Shown: in pieces, positions 26,400-36,031 of the stretch | Layout: each line of letters opens with the position of its first letter | How positions within the stretch are numbered: the first letter of the stretch is position 1 | Source: Neobacillus sp. DY30 | GTDB lineage: Bacteria; Bacillota; Bacilli; Bacillales; Cytobacillaceae | Direction: 5' to 3' | Length of the DNA stretch: 64,000 bases | NCBI RefSeq assembly: GCF_030123065.1 | Contig: NZ_CP126093.1 | Span: 2,112,001 to 2,176,000, forward strand | Program-made: the position numbers and the translations under genes | Notes under the pieces: generated by a model | The model's database searches: none | What the model saw: only the letters and a program-made list of their open reading frames with translations | Told to the model about the DNA's origin: nothing

Positions 26400-26420
26400 A
26401 AATCGTAATGATTATTATTT
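26400..26420. promoter_or_regulatory. Zur box before the COG0523 gene
   Basis: AAATCGTAATGATTATTATTT. The left arm is perfect, the right arm degenerate. A longer reading frame starts inside the box, which argues against that start. Confidence 0.8.
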
Positions 26421-26443
26421 GTAAAACGAAAGGGAGAATAATG

Positions 26444-27646
26444 ATGAAAGATAACAGAATTCCAGTAACTGTTTTAAGCGGCTATTTAGGAGCAGGGAAG
26501 ACCACTTTACTTAACCATATACTTCAGAACCGAGATGGATTAAGAGTTGCCGTTATTGTTAATGACATGAGTGAAATTAATGTGGATGCAGAGTTGGTAA
26601 AACAGGGAGGGGGGTTAAACAGAACGGAAGAAAAGCTTGTGGAACTATCAAATGGATGTATATGCTGTACATTAAGAGAAGACCTTTTAAAAGAAGTGGA
26701 ACGACTGGTTGAGATTGGAAATATAGATTATATTGTGATTGAATCAACAGGTATAAGCGAACCAGTACCCGTTGCACAAACTTTTTCTTACATAGATGAA
26801 GAGCTAGGTATTGATCTTACAAAGGATTGTAAACTCGATACAATGGTTACCGTGGTTGATGCAAACAGGTTTTGGCATGACTTTGCCTCAGGAGATCTCC
26901 TGCTGGAAAGAAACCAGGGTGTCGGTGAAGAGGATGAGAGAAGTGTTGCAGACTTATTAATAGACCAAATTGAGTTTTGTGATGTCTTAATCCTTAATAA
27001 ATGCGATTTGCTTGAAGAGGAACAATTAATTCAACTGGAGGTTTTTTTAAGAAAGTTACAGCCTACAGCGAAGTTTCATCGTTCCATAAAGGGGAATATT
27101 CACCTATCAGAGATTTTAAATACAGGTTTGTTTAATTTCGAAGCCGCAAGCGAATCTGCCGGCTGGGTTAAAGAATTGGAAGCACCCGAGCATACTCCGG
27201 AAACGGAAGAGTATGGAATCAGCTCCTTTGTTTATAGAAGTTGGATCCCATTTCATTCTGAAAGGTTCAATCGCTGGGTAGAAGAAATGCCAGAAGAAAT
27301 TGTGAGGGCAAAAGGAATCGTTTGGTGTGCAACCAGGAATGACGTAGTTTTATTATTTTCACAAGCAGGTCCATCGGTTCAATTAGACCCGGTAGCATAT
27401 TGGATTGCCTCCTTGTCCTCAGAGCAACAAGCCCAATATTTTGAAGAAGACCCGACCTTAAAAGAAGATTGGGATGAAAAGTTTGGAGATCGGAAAAATG
27501 AAATCGTTGTGATCGGAATCCACATGGATAAAGAAGTTGTAAAAGCTTCTTTAGATTACTGTTTATTAACACAAGATGAGATGTTAGAAGATTGGAATAA
27601 AATGGGTGACCCCTTCGTGTGGAATATTACTACAGCAGTTAAATAA
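26444..27646 (+). CDS. zagA: COG0523 zinc metallochaperone GTPase
   Basis: About 400 residues. It has the G3E GTPase P-loop [13 protein letters not shown] near residues 11-23, the CxCC metal motif in [11 protein letters not shown] near 65-75, ESTGISEP, and NKCD for guanine specificity. A C-terminal CobW_C domain follows (about 260-395, [17 protein letters not shown]). It is like YciC/ZagA of B. subtilis, which supports folate synthesis and zinc allocation under zinc limitation. The second of two adjacent ATGs (26444) has the best spacing to AGGGAG. A Zur box lies just upstream and a Zur-controlled L33 gene precedes it, so the metal assignment is strong. Confidence 0.9.
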   Translation: MKDNRIPVTVLSGYLGAGKTTLLNHILQNRDGLRVAVIVNDMSEINVDAELVKQGGGLNRTEEKLVELSNGCICCTLREDLLKEVERLVEIGNIDYIVIESTGISEPVPVAQTFSYIDEELGIDLTKDCKLDTMVTVVDANRFWHDFASGDLLLERNQGVGEEDERSVADLLIDQIEFCDVLILNKCDLLEEEQLIQLEVFLRKLQPTAKFHRSIKGNIHLSEILNTGLFNFEAASESAGWVKELEAPEHTPETEEYGISSFVYRSWIPFHSERFNRWVEEMPEEIVRAKGIVWCATRNDVVLLFSQAGPSVQLDPVAYWIASLSSEQQAQYFEEDPTLKEDWDEKFGDRKNEIVVIGIHMDKEVVKASLDYCLLTQDEMLEDWNKMGDPFVWNITTAVK

Positions 27647-27691
27647 AATCAACGAGCCTACAATGTATGAATGTAGGCTCATTGATTTTAT
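27646..27691. terminator. Bidirectional terminator after zagA
   Basis: AATCAACGAGCCTACA pairs with TGTAGGCTCATTGATT (one mismatch), with A- and T-runs on either side. The stem begins at the zagA stop codon. Confidence 0.85.
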
Positions 27692-27771
27692 TTTAGAGCC
27701 CGCCCTTTCAATTTTATTCTTGATAAGATTGCCTGCTTCTAGCCAATCAAAACACTTCAGGGAGGGATTGA

Positions 27772-28068
27772 ATGAGTAAAGTCAAATTAAGAAAAAATGG
27801 ACAATTGTACATTCCTAAAACTCTTACTAAAATATTAAATATTGAAGTAGGTGACATTATTAATATTTTTATAGATGGTAAAAAAATAGTATTAACAAGT
27901 AAAGCGGGATTTGAAAAAGAAAATAAGTGTACCTATAATCGAAATGGAACCATCCATATACCGGTAGAAATTAGACAATTAAGTAATATCGACACAGATG
28001 CAAGTTTTACTATTACTATTGATGAAAAGGAAAAACGGGTATGCCTTATTCCTGATTTAACAGATTAA
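27772..28068 (+). CDS. Tandem AbrB/SpoVT-type DNA-binding protein
   Basis: 98 residues containing two swapped-hairpin AbrB units. The first is about 3-46 (KLRKNGQLYIPKTLTKILNIEVGDIINIFIDGKKIVL); the second about 52-96 (CTYNRNGTIHIPVEIRQLSNI...SFTITIDEKEKRVCLIP). Each has the RxxGxIxIPxxIR/L pattern. Ordinary AbrB-like proteins have one such domain and dimerise; here one chain could form the whole swapped fold. GGAGGG lies 7 nt before the ATG. No toxin gene follows, so an antitoxin role is not supported; a small transcription factor is the likeliest role. Confidence 0.75.
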   Translation: MSKVKLRKNGQLYIPKTLTKILNIEVGDIINIFIDGKKIVLTSKAGFEKENKCTYNRNGTIHIPVEIRQLSNIDTDASFTITIDEKEKRVCLIPDLTD

Positions 28069-28396
28069 ATGAGATTCGTGAAGATTTCAAAAAAAATAGG
28101 GAGTATTTGTTTTCCTAATTACCATAAAGCAAAAAATATGTAAGTTTTTAACCAAGTGGAAGATTGGCTTTTCTATCACTTGCGGCAAACTTTGAGCTTG
28201 TTCCATCCACTTATAAAGCCCCTCAAAATAGCGAAGGAAACTGGGTATATTGCTAAATGGCTGTACCAATAACAACCATTTTTCACCAATAAGAATTTTT
28301 CTCTATATAATTTCCTGATTTTTCAGAGTTCTTCTTCTGGCATAAAACTTGCAACTAATAAAAATGAACATAGGAAATGAAAGGAGAAAGATACTT

Positions 28397-30901
28397 ATGA
28401 AAAAATGGATTGTTTTTACCATCCTTCTGCTCCTCTTTGGAAGTGCAGGAACCCCAGAAATCCAGGCAATGAAAAACTCAGACACGATTAAGGGGAATCT
28501 TGTGATTGTCGGAGGTGCTCTCGGGAGCACAAATCGGGATGTTTATCAAAAGTTTATCGATTTAGCCGGCGGGAATGACCAAGCTAAGATTGGGATCATC
28601 CCGGCTGCGTCGGGTTCACTAAAATCATCCTTTGCATATAAAAAGGACTTGCTGTCATACGGGGTGAAGGAGTCATCAGTAGAAATTCTCCCTGTATCTT
28701 CACACGACTTCAGCGGAACAGAGGAAGATGAAAGCAGCTGGAAGAAGAACAGCGACAGCAGGGAGCTCGCTGAGAAAATTGAAAAATTGACAGGGATCTG
28801 GTTTGTCGGCGGAGATCAGCTTAAAATAACTGAGGCCCTTCTAAAGAAAAATGGCAAAAATACACAAGCACTTGATGCTATCTGGAAGATTTATAGAGAG
28901 GGCGCCGTCCTAGGAGGAACCAGTGCAGGAGCCGCTATTATGAGTGATGTAATGATTACTGGCGGAGATAGCCTTGGCGGCTTTAAACAGGAATTCACTA
29001 AAAAAGACCAATCAAATCCGTCGGAGGAATATGCCCCGGTTTATATTGAGAAGGGGCTGGGATTCTTTCAATGGGGTATTTTAGACCAGCATTTTGATGA
29101 GCGTGCAAGACTTGGCCGATTAGCTGCCACAGCGATCACGTACAATACCCGAGACCTCGTTTATGGAATAGATGAAGACACCGCCATGGTCGTCAATAAT
29201 CAGAATCAGACAATTGAAGTAACAGGAAGAAGCGGAGTGGCAGTCCTAGATGTCACAAAGGCCAAAAGAAAAGGAAAGCAGATAGAGAATGTTGACATCA
29301 GTTACTTATCTGCCGGCGACAAACTTCATGCGAAATCTAAGGAATTCACATTCAAAGAGGATAAAGCTGAAACGAAAGGATACGAGTATTATGACTTCAA
29401 GCCGCTGCCGGCCACAGGAGTCCTTTCCTCTTATGGATCTCTGAAACATTACCTTTCATATTCATTGGTTGACAATGCAATCACAGATAAGGTAGAGAGC
29501 TATATATACAATTCTGCTGGAGAAGGATTCAAGCTTATTTTCGAGAAGGGCGAAGATACAAATGGGTATTGGGGCTATGAAGATGGCCAGAAAGATTCCT
29601 ATTCACTGCTGCATGTAAAAATGAGTATCGAGCCTGTTTCTGTCTTATTTGAGAAAAAGCCTGATCTGTTTAAGGACTTTTATCAGAATTCCAGCTTCAC
29701 TTCAGAGGAAGAAGGATTAGAAGCAGGCAATAAGGGCAGCCTTGTGATAGCTGGCGGTGCGCTCGGAAGCAGCAACCAGGAAGTCTACGAAGCGTTCATT
29801 TCCAGAGCTGGAGAAAATCCCAAAATCGGAATTGTCCCAGCAGCCAGTTCCAGCTTGAAATCTTCCTTTGCATTCAAGTCAGATCTTGAACGGTATGGCG
29901 TGCCTGCAGAAAACATTGATATACTGAAAATCGCCAGCCGTGACTTTAAAGGAACAGTAGAAAATGAATCTCTTTGGAAAAATAACAGAAATGATCCGCA
30001 GCTTGCAGAGCAGATTAAAAACTATGATGCCATCTGGTTTGTAGGCGGAGATCAGACAAATATTACAGCTTCCCTTCTAAATCAAGACGGATCTAGATCA
30101 ATAGTGCTCCAAAGCATCTGGGATATTTATCATAATGGAGCCGTTTTGGGAGGAACAAGTGCAGGGGCAGCCATTATGAGTGATGTGATGCTGGCAGGCG
30201 GCGGAAGCCACAACACGCTCACATCAGGGTTTATTGATAGCTATGACAACATGACTCAGCAGGAAGGCGGTCCAGGTTACTTGGAAAAAGGATTGGGATT
30301 CTTCCCGCATGGCATCGTTGATCAGCACTTTGATAAAAAGGCGAGACTTGGACGTTTGATTGCCACAGCAGCCGCACATGGACAACAGGATGAGTTTTCA
30401 TATGGGATTGATGAGGACACTGCACTGGTTCTTGACAATGCCACTGGTAAATTAACAGCAGCAGGAAGAGGAGGAGTTTCCGTCATCGACTTATCGAAGG
30501 TAGAGGAACAAAAAGACGCTCCTTCTCTCTATAAAAATATCCGCCTTTCCTGGATGAAATCGGGAGATGTTCTGGATCTTGAAACGAAGGAGTTCACCAT
30601 AAGGAAAGACAAACTTTCCACAAAAGATCATGAGTATTACCACTACGAAGCGGCTCCCCATTCAGGTGTGCTGTCTCCGCATGGAAGCCTGGGTCACTTT
30701 ATTTCCTATAATCTCACTGATAATCGTACTGAGGAAGTGGTGAAGAGCTACAGCTTTTCTGAAGGAGAAGGATTTGAGTTAACTTTTCGCAAAGGACCTC
30801 AAACAGATGGATTCTGGGGATACAAAGACGGAAGCAAAGATGATTATTCCTTCGTTGGAGTGGAACTGGACATAGAACCCGTAACAGTAAAAATCCAGTG
30901 A
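28397..30901 (+). CDS. Secreted double-domain cyanophycinase (peptidase S51)
   Basis: 834 residues. The start at 28397 follows AAGGAG and gives a signal peptide (KKWIVFTILLLLFGSAGTPEIQA). Two homologous halves follow, about 33-430 and 455-834. Each has G.LVI.GGALGS.N, IGI.PAAS.SLKSSFA, WFVGGDQ..IT, the nucleophile motif GGTSAGAAIMSDVM (Ser176 and Ser588), GLGFF..G..DQHFD.RARLGRL and a beta-rich end (..FWGYKDG../..YWGYEDG..). Both active sites appear complete. Secreted cyanophycinases hydrolyse cyanophycin (Asp-Arg polymer) to dipeptides. The duplicated form may be an internal gene duplication. No cyanophycin synthetase or dipeptide genes are nearby, so use of polymer released by other cells is inferred. 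Confidence 0.88.
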   Translation: MKKWIVFTILLLLFGSAGTPEIQAMKNSDTIKGNLVIVGGALGSTNRDVYQKFIDLAGGNDQAKIGIIPAASGSLKSSFAYKKDLLSYGVKESSVEILPVSSHDFSGTEEDESSWKKNSDSRELAEKIEKLTGIWFVGGDQLKITEALLKKNGKNTQALDAIWKIYREGAVLGGTSAGAAIMSDVMITGGDSLGGFKQEFTKKDQSNPSEEYAPVYIEKGLGFFQWGILDQHFDERARLGRLAATAITYNTRDLVYGIDEDTAMVVNNQNQTIEVTGRSGVAVLDVTKAKRKGKQIENVDISYLSAGDKLHAKSKEFTFKEDKAETKGYEYYDFKPLPATGVLSSYGSLKHYLSYSLVDNAITDKVESYIYNSAGEGFKLIFEKGEDTNGYWGYEDGQKDSYSLLHVKMSIEPVSVLFEKKPDLFKDFYQNSSFTSEEEGLEAGNKGSLVIAGGALGSSNQEVYEAFISRAGENPKIGIVPAASSSLKSSFAFKSDLERYGVPAENIDILKIASRDFKGTVENESLWKNNRNDPQLAEQIKNYDAIWFVGGDQTNITASLLNQDGSRSIVLQSIWDIYHNGAVLGGTSAGAAIMSDVMLAGGGSHNTLTSGFIDSYDNMTQQEGGPGYLEKGLGFFPHGIVDQHFDKKARLGRLIATAAAHGQQDEFSYGIDEDTALVLDNATGKLTAAGRGGVSVIDLSKVEEQKDAPSLYKNIRLSWMKSGDVLDLETKEFTIRKDKLSTKDHEYYHYEAAPHSGVLSPHGSLGHFISYNLTDNRTEEVVKSYSFSEGEGFELTFRKGPQTDGFWGYKDGSKDDYSFVGVELDIEPVTVKIQ

Positions 30902-30926
30902 TAAAAATAAAGTACCACAGCTTTGA

Positions 30927-31043
30927 ACTATTGCCTATCTGGGTGCATTTGCTATAGCAGAACAGGTTTTAATTACGTCTATCTTACTAGCAACAATTTC
31001 AGTCTATCTATTAAGACAGACCCTATACCAAACAGCTAAATAA
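30927..31043 (+). pseudogene. C-terminal membrane fragment of a lost transporter
   Basis: A 38-codon open frame without start (IAYLGAFAIAEQVLITSILLATISVYLLRQTLY..) encodes one strongly hydrophobic segment and a basic tail, as at the end of a transporter. Family not identifiable. Confidence 0.3.
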
Positions 31044-31053
31044 CCAGCCATTA

Positions 31054-31080
31054 AGAAGACTCGTTGGTAACGAGTCTTCT
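31054..31080. terminator. Terminator
   Basis: Perfect 12-bp stem AGAAGACTCGTT/AACGAGTCTTCT with a 3-nt loop. Confidence 0.8.
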
Positions 31081-31201
31081 ATTATTTACAATTCTTTATC
31101 AATCGTTTACTGAATATTTACATAAATCCCATCATCTCTTAAAACTCCTCCATTAATCTATTACTAGATTCAAAATATACATAATTGAGGAGAGATAGTT
31201 A

Positions 31202-32635
31202 ATGATTAATGAGACTTCTAAAAACGGATTGAATAGAAGAGACTTTTTAAAAGCAGGAGGAATGGGTACACTTGCTCTTACGCTTGGATCAACTGGTGTG
31301 TTAGCACTCGGTTCGAAAGCATTTGCGGATAATACGAATAATCCTGCCAGCGGTTTTGGCGGATATGGTCCTTTGGTTCCGGATCCAAATGGAATTCTCG
31401 ATCTTCCACAAGGGTTTCATTACAAAATTATCTCCAAAGAGGGAGAGTTGATGTCCAATGGGGCAAAAATCCCGGGAGCTTTTGATGGGATGGCAGCTTT
31501 TGAAGGTCCAAACAATACGACCATCCTTGTTCGTAATCATGAATTAGGGACAGGCCCGGCATTTGGAAGCAATCCGTATGATGCAAATGCACAAGGCGGT
31601 ACAACGGCTCTAATTGTAGGAGCTAATCGAGAAGTTATTAAAGAATATGTAACGTCTTCAGGTACAATCCGAAATTGTGCGGGTGGTGCAACACCTTGGG
31701 GGACTTGGCTGACTTGTGAAGAAAATCGTTCTACTGGACACGGTTATGTATTCGAAGTAGATCCACAGCAGCCTGAAAATGATATGTCCAGAACTCCAAT
31801 CAAGGAAATGGGCCGCTTTGCACACGAAGCCTGTGCCATTGACCCATCTACAGGATATGTATACTTAACTGAAGATGCGAGCCCAAGCTACCTTTATCGT
31901 TTTATCCCAAATAACACAAGCCAAAAGCCTGGCGCATTACAAGAGGGCGGTACGCTTTATGCGGCTGCGATTGAAGCGGTAACTGATCCAGCAGCAAGCA
32001 CTTTCAAAACAGGCCAAACTTTTAAAATTGTTTGGAAGAAAGTAGACCCTCATATGTGCCGCGAGGAAGCAGCTGCACAAAACTGTATTAAATTCTCAAG
32101 ACTTGAGGGAGCGTTCTTCCAAGAGGGTGTTTTCTGGTTCGACGACACTTCTGCCGGTGACAAAAAACTCGGACGCGTATACCGCTATATTCCTCACACG
32201 AATACATTAGAGCTTTTCTATGAGGGAAATGATGCACGAGAAATGGAATATCCAGATAATATCTGCATGACTCCATGGGGTGACCTTTGGTATGCAGAAG
32301 ATGGTTCCGGCCAAGATCGACTGATGGGAATTACCCCTGAAGGCAAAGTCTATCCTTTTGCCGCTAACCGACTAAGTGATTCTGAACTTGCAGGCCCTAC
32401 CTTCTCACCTGATGGAAACACGCTGTTTGTTAATATTCAAAGCCCAGGCAAAACCTTTGCTATTTGGGGACCGTTCCAACGAAGAAACTCTGCACGTGCA
32501 AGGGAAATGTCATATGCTGCCCCTGCGAATCTAGCACCACAAGTTTCAGATAAAGTGGCTAAGGCTGCAGAGGAACAAGGTATGTCCATTCTAGAAGCAG
32601 CAGCATTTGAGCGTCATGGAGTGGAATTAATCTAA
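31202..32635 (+). CDS. Tat-exported PhoX/DUF839 family protein
   Basis: 477 residues. A twin-arginine signal NRRDFLKAGG (residues 12-21) and hydrophobic stretch end near SKAFA. A beta-propeller follows with the DUF839/PhoX signature regions: FDGMAAF, VRNHELG, NCAGGATPWGTWLTCEEN, FAHEACAIDPSTGYVYLTEDA and DNICMTPWGDLWYAEDG. PhoX enzymes are Ca/Fe-dependent alkaline phosphatases folded before export through Tat, and the acidic and Cys residues of the Fe/Ca site appear to be present (NC, CEEN, HEACAID). Phosphatase activity is therefore likely but unproven. No Pho box was recognised upstream. GAGGAGAG precedes the ATG. Confidence 0.85.
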   Translation: MINETSKNGLNRRDFLKAGGMGTLALTLGSTGVLALGSKAFADNTNNPASGFGGYGPLVPDPNGILDLPQGFHYKIISKEGELMSNGAKIPGAFDGMAAFEGPNNTTILVRNHELGTGPAFGSNPYDANAQGGTTALIVGANREVIKEYVTSSGTIRNCAGGATPWGTWLTCEENRSTGHGYVFEVDPQQPENDMSRTPIKEMGRFAHEACAIDPSTGYVYLTEDASPSYLYRFIPNNTSQKPGALQEGGTLYAAAIEAVTDPAASTFKTGQTFKIVWKKVDPHMCREEAAAQNCIKFSRLEGAFFQEGVFWFDDTSAGDKKLGRVYRYIPHTNTLELFYEGNDAREMEYPDNICMTPWGDLWYAEDGSGQDRLMGITPEGKVYPFAANRLSDSELAGPTFSPDGNTLFVNIQSPGKTFAIWGPFQRRNSARAREMSYAAPANLAPQVSDKVAKAAEEQGMSILEAAAFERHGVELI

Positions 32636-32724
32636 GTTGAGGAATTCTAGTTATAACTTAAGCTAAGTGGTCCCATTATTGGTACTATACTGTGAAATTA
32701 CTAAAAAGTAGAAATAAGGAGAAA

Positions 32725-32757
32725 AATAGCAGCCTGCATGATGCAAGCTGCTATTTC
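32725..32757. terminator. Bidirectional terminator between convergent genes
   Basis: AAATAGCAGC(C)TGCATGATGCA(A)GCTGCTATTT, nearly perfect palindrome with A/T tails, between the PhoX-like gene and the PucR-type regulator. Confidence 0.8.
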
Positions 32758-32814
32758 TTATATTGTACAATTGACTTCAATTTCCTTCTTGCGATTTCTA
32801 ATAGGTTTCCCAGA

Positions 32815-34638
32815 CTATGTTCCTAAAAAGGTTTTAAAAAGATAGAACCCCAGCTGTACTTTTAGGTAATCTTCATAATGATTAAAATCCATATCAAGAA
32901 TATCCTCAATTTTCTTCAGGCGAAGATAGAGTGTATTTGTATGAATATGAAGTTCTTTGGCAGTAGTAGTCATGGAACGGTTATTCTGTATATACGTGAA
33001 AAGTGTGTGCAGAAGTTCGTCGTTTTTCCCCTGATCAGTCCACAATTTGGAAAACGTCTCGCGCAGAAATGCATCGATTTCTTCTAGAGAATGATTTAAA
33101 AAAAAGCTGCTGATGCCGATATTACTGTAATGAAGAATGCCTTTTTTCTTTTGTTTTTTCAAATATAGAAGGGCTTTTTCGGCTTTTAAATGATTTTCTT
33201 CCGCTTGACCGGGATAGTATTGCCCTGAACTGATTCCTGCCCGGGCTACTACTGTAAACCGTTCGTTCCACCATTTAATGCTACTTTCAATAATTTCTGT
33301 AAAATATGCTCCGTAGCTAGCATTTGGGACAGAAGAAAAAACCGTAATTTTGTTATTGTAGCTAAAAAGCAAGCTGTTTTCTAATGTTATTTTCTTTTTA
33401 ATATGTGTTAGCAGAAGCAGAGCATCGTTTTCAAGAGCATGCAGATCGACGTTTCCATCTAATTCAATTAAAGCTGTTTGAAGAAAATAATGACTATTAA
33501 TTCCTAACTCCTTTGCAGCAATCTCGGCATGCTGAGGATTTTTTATTTTTAGAAACTGTTGATATGTTTCATAGGTTTTCTTATACATGATTTCAGCCTG
33601 TGATCTAAGTTTCATAATTTCTAGAGAAAGAATAGGAGCACCTTGTTCAATGATAATGTGATCGAGTTGCGATAGAGGGGAGCTTCCTTCTACAATTAGA
33701 CATCCTAATAAAATAGAGCCAGACCTAATCGGATATATATAACAATCAATTTGGACCGTATCACAAATTGATATATAAGCTGGTTTGGATTTATTAGTAA
33801 AGAGAAAGAAAATATCATCTATACATTTAGCGAAATCCACATCATGTTGTGGGACCAATTTTCCTTCGAGATAATCCGCATAAACAAAATTCGTGTTCAT
33901 CATTTTATTCATTTCTAAAATAATAGCATTCATACCCTTGTTTTGAACTGATAGCTCCGTTAGGAGATTGTGAATGTTTGTTCTCTTTTCTAACAGCGTA
34001 TTGGTTTCTTTGAGCCTTTGTGATAAATGGGTAACTTCATTCAAGGTATTCTGTACTTCTGTATAGAGATTGGCATTATGAAGTGCAATAGCAGCCTGTG
34101 AAGCAAAACTTTGTAAAAGAAGGAGGTCTGTTTCGCTGAGACCATCTTCTATATCAAAGCAATGAAGTGTCATGACGCCAATCCGTTTTGTTCCAAATGA
34201 AACAGGGACGGATAAAATAGACTTAATATTTTGGTTATTATGGTGCGCCTTTTCAATAAATTCAAAATTCTCTTTACTCAAGTCTCCCATATTATTATAA
34301 ATTTCTTCCATTGTGGTAATTAGTCTAACACGTCCGTCCCTGAAAACCTTGCCTGTAATAGACTCACCGATATTTACTTTAAAGTAGTTAATATTATGAT
34401 TAAAGCCAACATATGCCTTTATAATCAGTTTATTCGAAGGCTCATCAAACATTTGTATATATCCTGCCTCGGCTGTCTCCACTATATTTAACGCAAAATG
34501 CATGATTTTTTTCAATACTTCATCCAATTCTAGCGTCGAGTTTATTGCTCGAAAGCTCTCCATTAAATTCATTACATGATCCTGTGCTTTTTGACTCTCT
34601 AAACTTAATTGTTGAAAGAAGGTTTCTTTTATTTTCAT
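32815..34638 (-). CDS. GAF-domain PucR/CdaR-type regulator
   Basis: About 607 residues. A GAF sensor domain (about 20-200) is followed by a coiled-coil-like stretch (205-230, LSQRLKETNTLLEKRTNIHNLL). Then come a second sensor-like middle, a PucR GGDEF-like region (about 390-490), and a C-terminal helix-turn-helix near 550-585 (TTTAKELHIHTNTLYLRLKKIEDIL). The ATG at 34638 is preferred, since the GTG two codons earlier overlaps the AGAGGTG binding site. It is divergent from the M20 amidohydrolase and MFS genes and probably activates them when their substrate is present, as PucR-like proteins control purine or amide use. A palindrome lies in the shared region. Confidence 0.85.
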   Translation of the reverse strand: MKIKETFFQQLSLESQKAQDHVMNLMESFRAINSTLELDEVLKKIMHFALNIVETAEAGYIQMFDEPSNKLIIKAYVGFNHNINYFKVNIGESITGKVFRDGRVRLITTMEEIYNNMGDLSKENFEFIEKAHHNNQNIKSILSVPVSFGTKRIGVMTLHCFDIEDGLSETDLLLLQSFASQAAIALHNANLYTEVQNTLNEVTHLSQRLKETNTLLEKRTNIHNLLTELSVQNKGMNAIILEMNKMMNTNFVYADYLEGKLVPQHDVDFAKCIDDIFFLFTNKSKPAYISICDTVQIDCYIYPIRSGSILLGCLIVEGSSPLSQLDHIIIEQGAPILSLEIMKLRSQAEIMYKKTYETYQQFLKIKNPQHAEIAAKELGINSHYFLQTALIELDGNVDLHALENDALLLLTHIKKKITLENSLLFSYNNKITVFSSVPNASYGAYFTEIIESSIKWWNERFTVVARAGISSGQYYPGQAEENHLKAEKALLYLKKQKKKGILHYSNIGISSFFLNHSLEEIDAFLRETFSKLWTDQGKNDELLHTLFTYIQNNRSMTTTAKELHIHTNTLYLRLKKIEDILDMDFNHYEDYLKVQLGFYLFKTFLGT

Positions 34639-34652
34639 ATTCACACCTCTAC

Positions 34653-34666
34653 TGTTGATATCAACA
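34653..34666. promoter_or_regulatory. Palindromic operator in the divergent region
   Basis: TGTTGATATCAACA, a perfect 14-bp palindrome, followed 10 bp later by a related ATCAACGTTGTT. Candidate binding site for the PucR-type regulator. Confidence 0.5.
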
Positions 34667-34762
34667 TAGTTTATCTATCAACGTTGTTTAATCCTACATT
34701 GACGGGTATATCTAAAATTATATAACATTTAGTAAATACTAAAAAGTGAAAATATTCAATTT

Positions 34763-34776
34763 TGAAACCGTTGTCA
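34763..34776 (+). promoter_or_regulatory. cre site before the amidohydrolase
   Basis: TGAAACCGTTGTCA satisfies all 14 positions of TGWAANCGNTNWCA, 27 bp before the start codon. Confidence 0.75.
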
Positions 34777-34802
34777 ATTGTATGAGGAGGATATAATTTA
34801 TT

Positions 34803-35984
34803 ATGGAAAAAACAGCATTCAAGGAATTAGAAAATATATTTGAAGATCTCGTTAATATTAGACGAGACTTACATATGTATCCGGAATTGTCATTTGAAGA
34901 AGAAAGAACTCCGTCCATTATTGCAACCTTTTTAAGAGAGTGTGGACTAGAAGTAAAAACCGAAGTTGGGGGACGAGGAATTACTGCCTTGTTAAAAGGA
35001 GCAAAACCAGGAAAAACTGTTGCACTGCGTGCAGATTTCGATGCTCTGCCAATTCAGGATGAAAAGTCTGTTCCCTATAAATCAAAAATACCTGGTATCA
35101 TGCATGCTTGCGGGCATGATATACATACTGCATCACTACTTGGTACGGCCTATGCGCTCAGTAAAGTTAAGGAGCACCTGCATGGCAATGTGCTGTTTAT
35201 TCACCAATTTGCTGAAGAGGTTATTCCTGGCGGTGCAAAAGCAATGATTGAAGATGGGTGTCTTGAGAATGTAGATGTAGTCTACGGTGCTCATGTATTG
35301 TCAAATTTACCTGTAGGACAGATTCTTTTTAAAGAAGATTACATGATGGCAGCTGGAGATAAATTTGAAATTGTTGTGGAAGGAAAAGGAGGACATGGAT
35401 CTTCACCTCATCTTGCTGTGGATCCAATCCTTATTGGGAGCCAAATTGTCACGAATATCCAGCAGATTACCGCGAGCCGTATTAATGCGACAAATCCTGC
35501 TGTAATATCTGTATGTTCGTTTGATGGTGTAAGCAGATATAATATCATTCCTGATAAAGTGATTTTATCTGGGACAGTTCGTACGTTTTCGGAGGAAGCC
35601 CGAGAACTTGCCGAAACGTATATTAAGAGAGTAGCAGAGGCCGCGTGCAGCGGGGCAGGTGCCAATTGTGTCGTAACGTATGAATACGGCTATCCTTCTG
35701 TATGCAACAATTCTGAAGAAGCACTTCGTATTAAACGTATAGGTGAAAAGATTGTAGGAAAAGAAAATGTTTCAGAGTCTCCTTTACAGATGGCGATGGA
35801 GGACTTTGCCTATTATGTAAGAGAGAAGCCAGGTGCATTTTTTAATGTAGGAGGAATGAATTCTGCTATTGAAGCGGTCTTTCCACATCATCACCCAAAA
35901 TTTGATGTGGATGAACAGTCTATTCTTATAGCTGGAAAAATGTTTATTTCACTTGTTTTCGATTATATAAACTACGCTAATTAA
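34803..35984 (+). CDS. M20 family amidohydrolase (N-acyl amino acid / aminobenzoyl type)
   Basis: 393 residues. Metal-binding residues of M20D amidohydrolases are visible: ACGHDIH near 100 (Cys and His), the Glu pair in QFAEEVIPGGAK near 136, GAHV near 160, and the C-terminal HHHPKFDVDE. The dimerisation domain is about 185-295, with KGGHGSSPH. It hydrolyses an amide bond of an N-acylated amino acid or similar compound, giving a carboxylate and an amine. GAGGAGG precedes the ATG. It forms a unit with the following MFS importer and is divergent from the PucR-like regulator. The natural substrate is not evident. Confidence 0.88.
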   Translation: MEKTAFKELENIFEDLVNIRRDLHMYPELSFEEERTPSIIATFLRECGLEVKTEVGGRGITALLKGAKPGKTVALRADFDALPIQDEKSVPYKSKIPGIMHACGHDIHTASLLGTAYALSKVKEHLHGNVLFIHQFAEEVIPGGAKAMIEDGCLENVDVVYGAHVLSNLPVGQILFKEDYMMAAGDKFEIVVEGKGGHGSSPHLAVDPILIGSQIVTNIQQITASRINATNPAVISVCSFDGVSRYNIIPDKVILSGTVRTFSEEARELAETYIKRVAEAACSGAGANCVVTYEYGYPSVCNNSEEALRIKRIGEKIVGKENVSESPLQMAMEDFAYYVREKPGAFFNVGGMNSAIEAVFPHHHPKFDVDEQSILIAGKMFISLVFDYINYAN

Positions 35985-36031
35985 TATATTTAGAGAAACT
36001 TATCCCGGTGGTATTTGTAGGAGGCATTATT

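Noticed and set aside
28087..28275. 62-codon minus-strand frame (NIPSFLRYFEGLYKWMEQAQSL)
   Set aside because: Looks faintly protein-like, perhaps a transposase scrap, but starts with TTG without a binding site and I could not tie it to a family.
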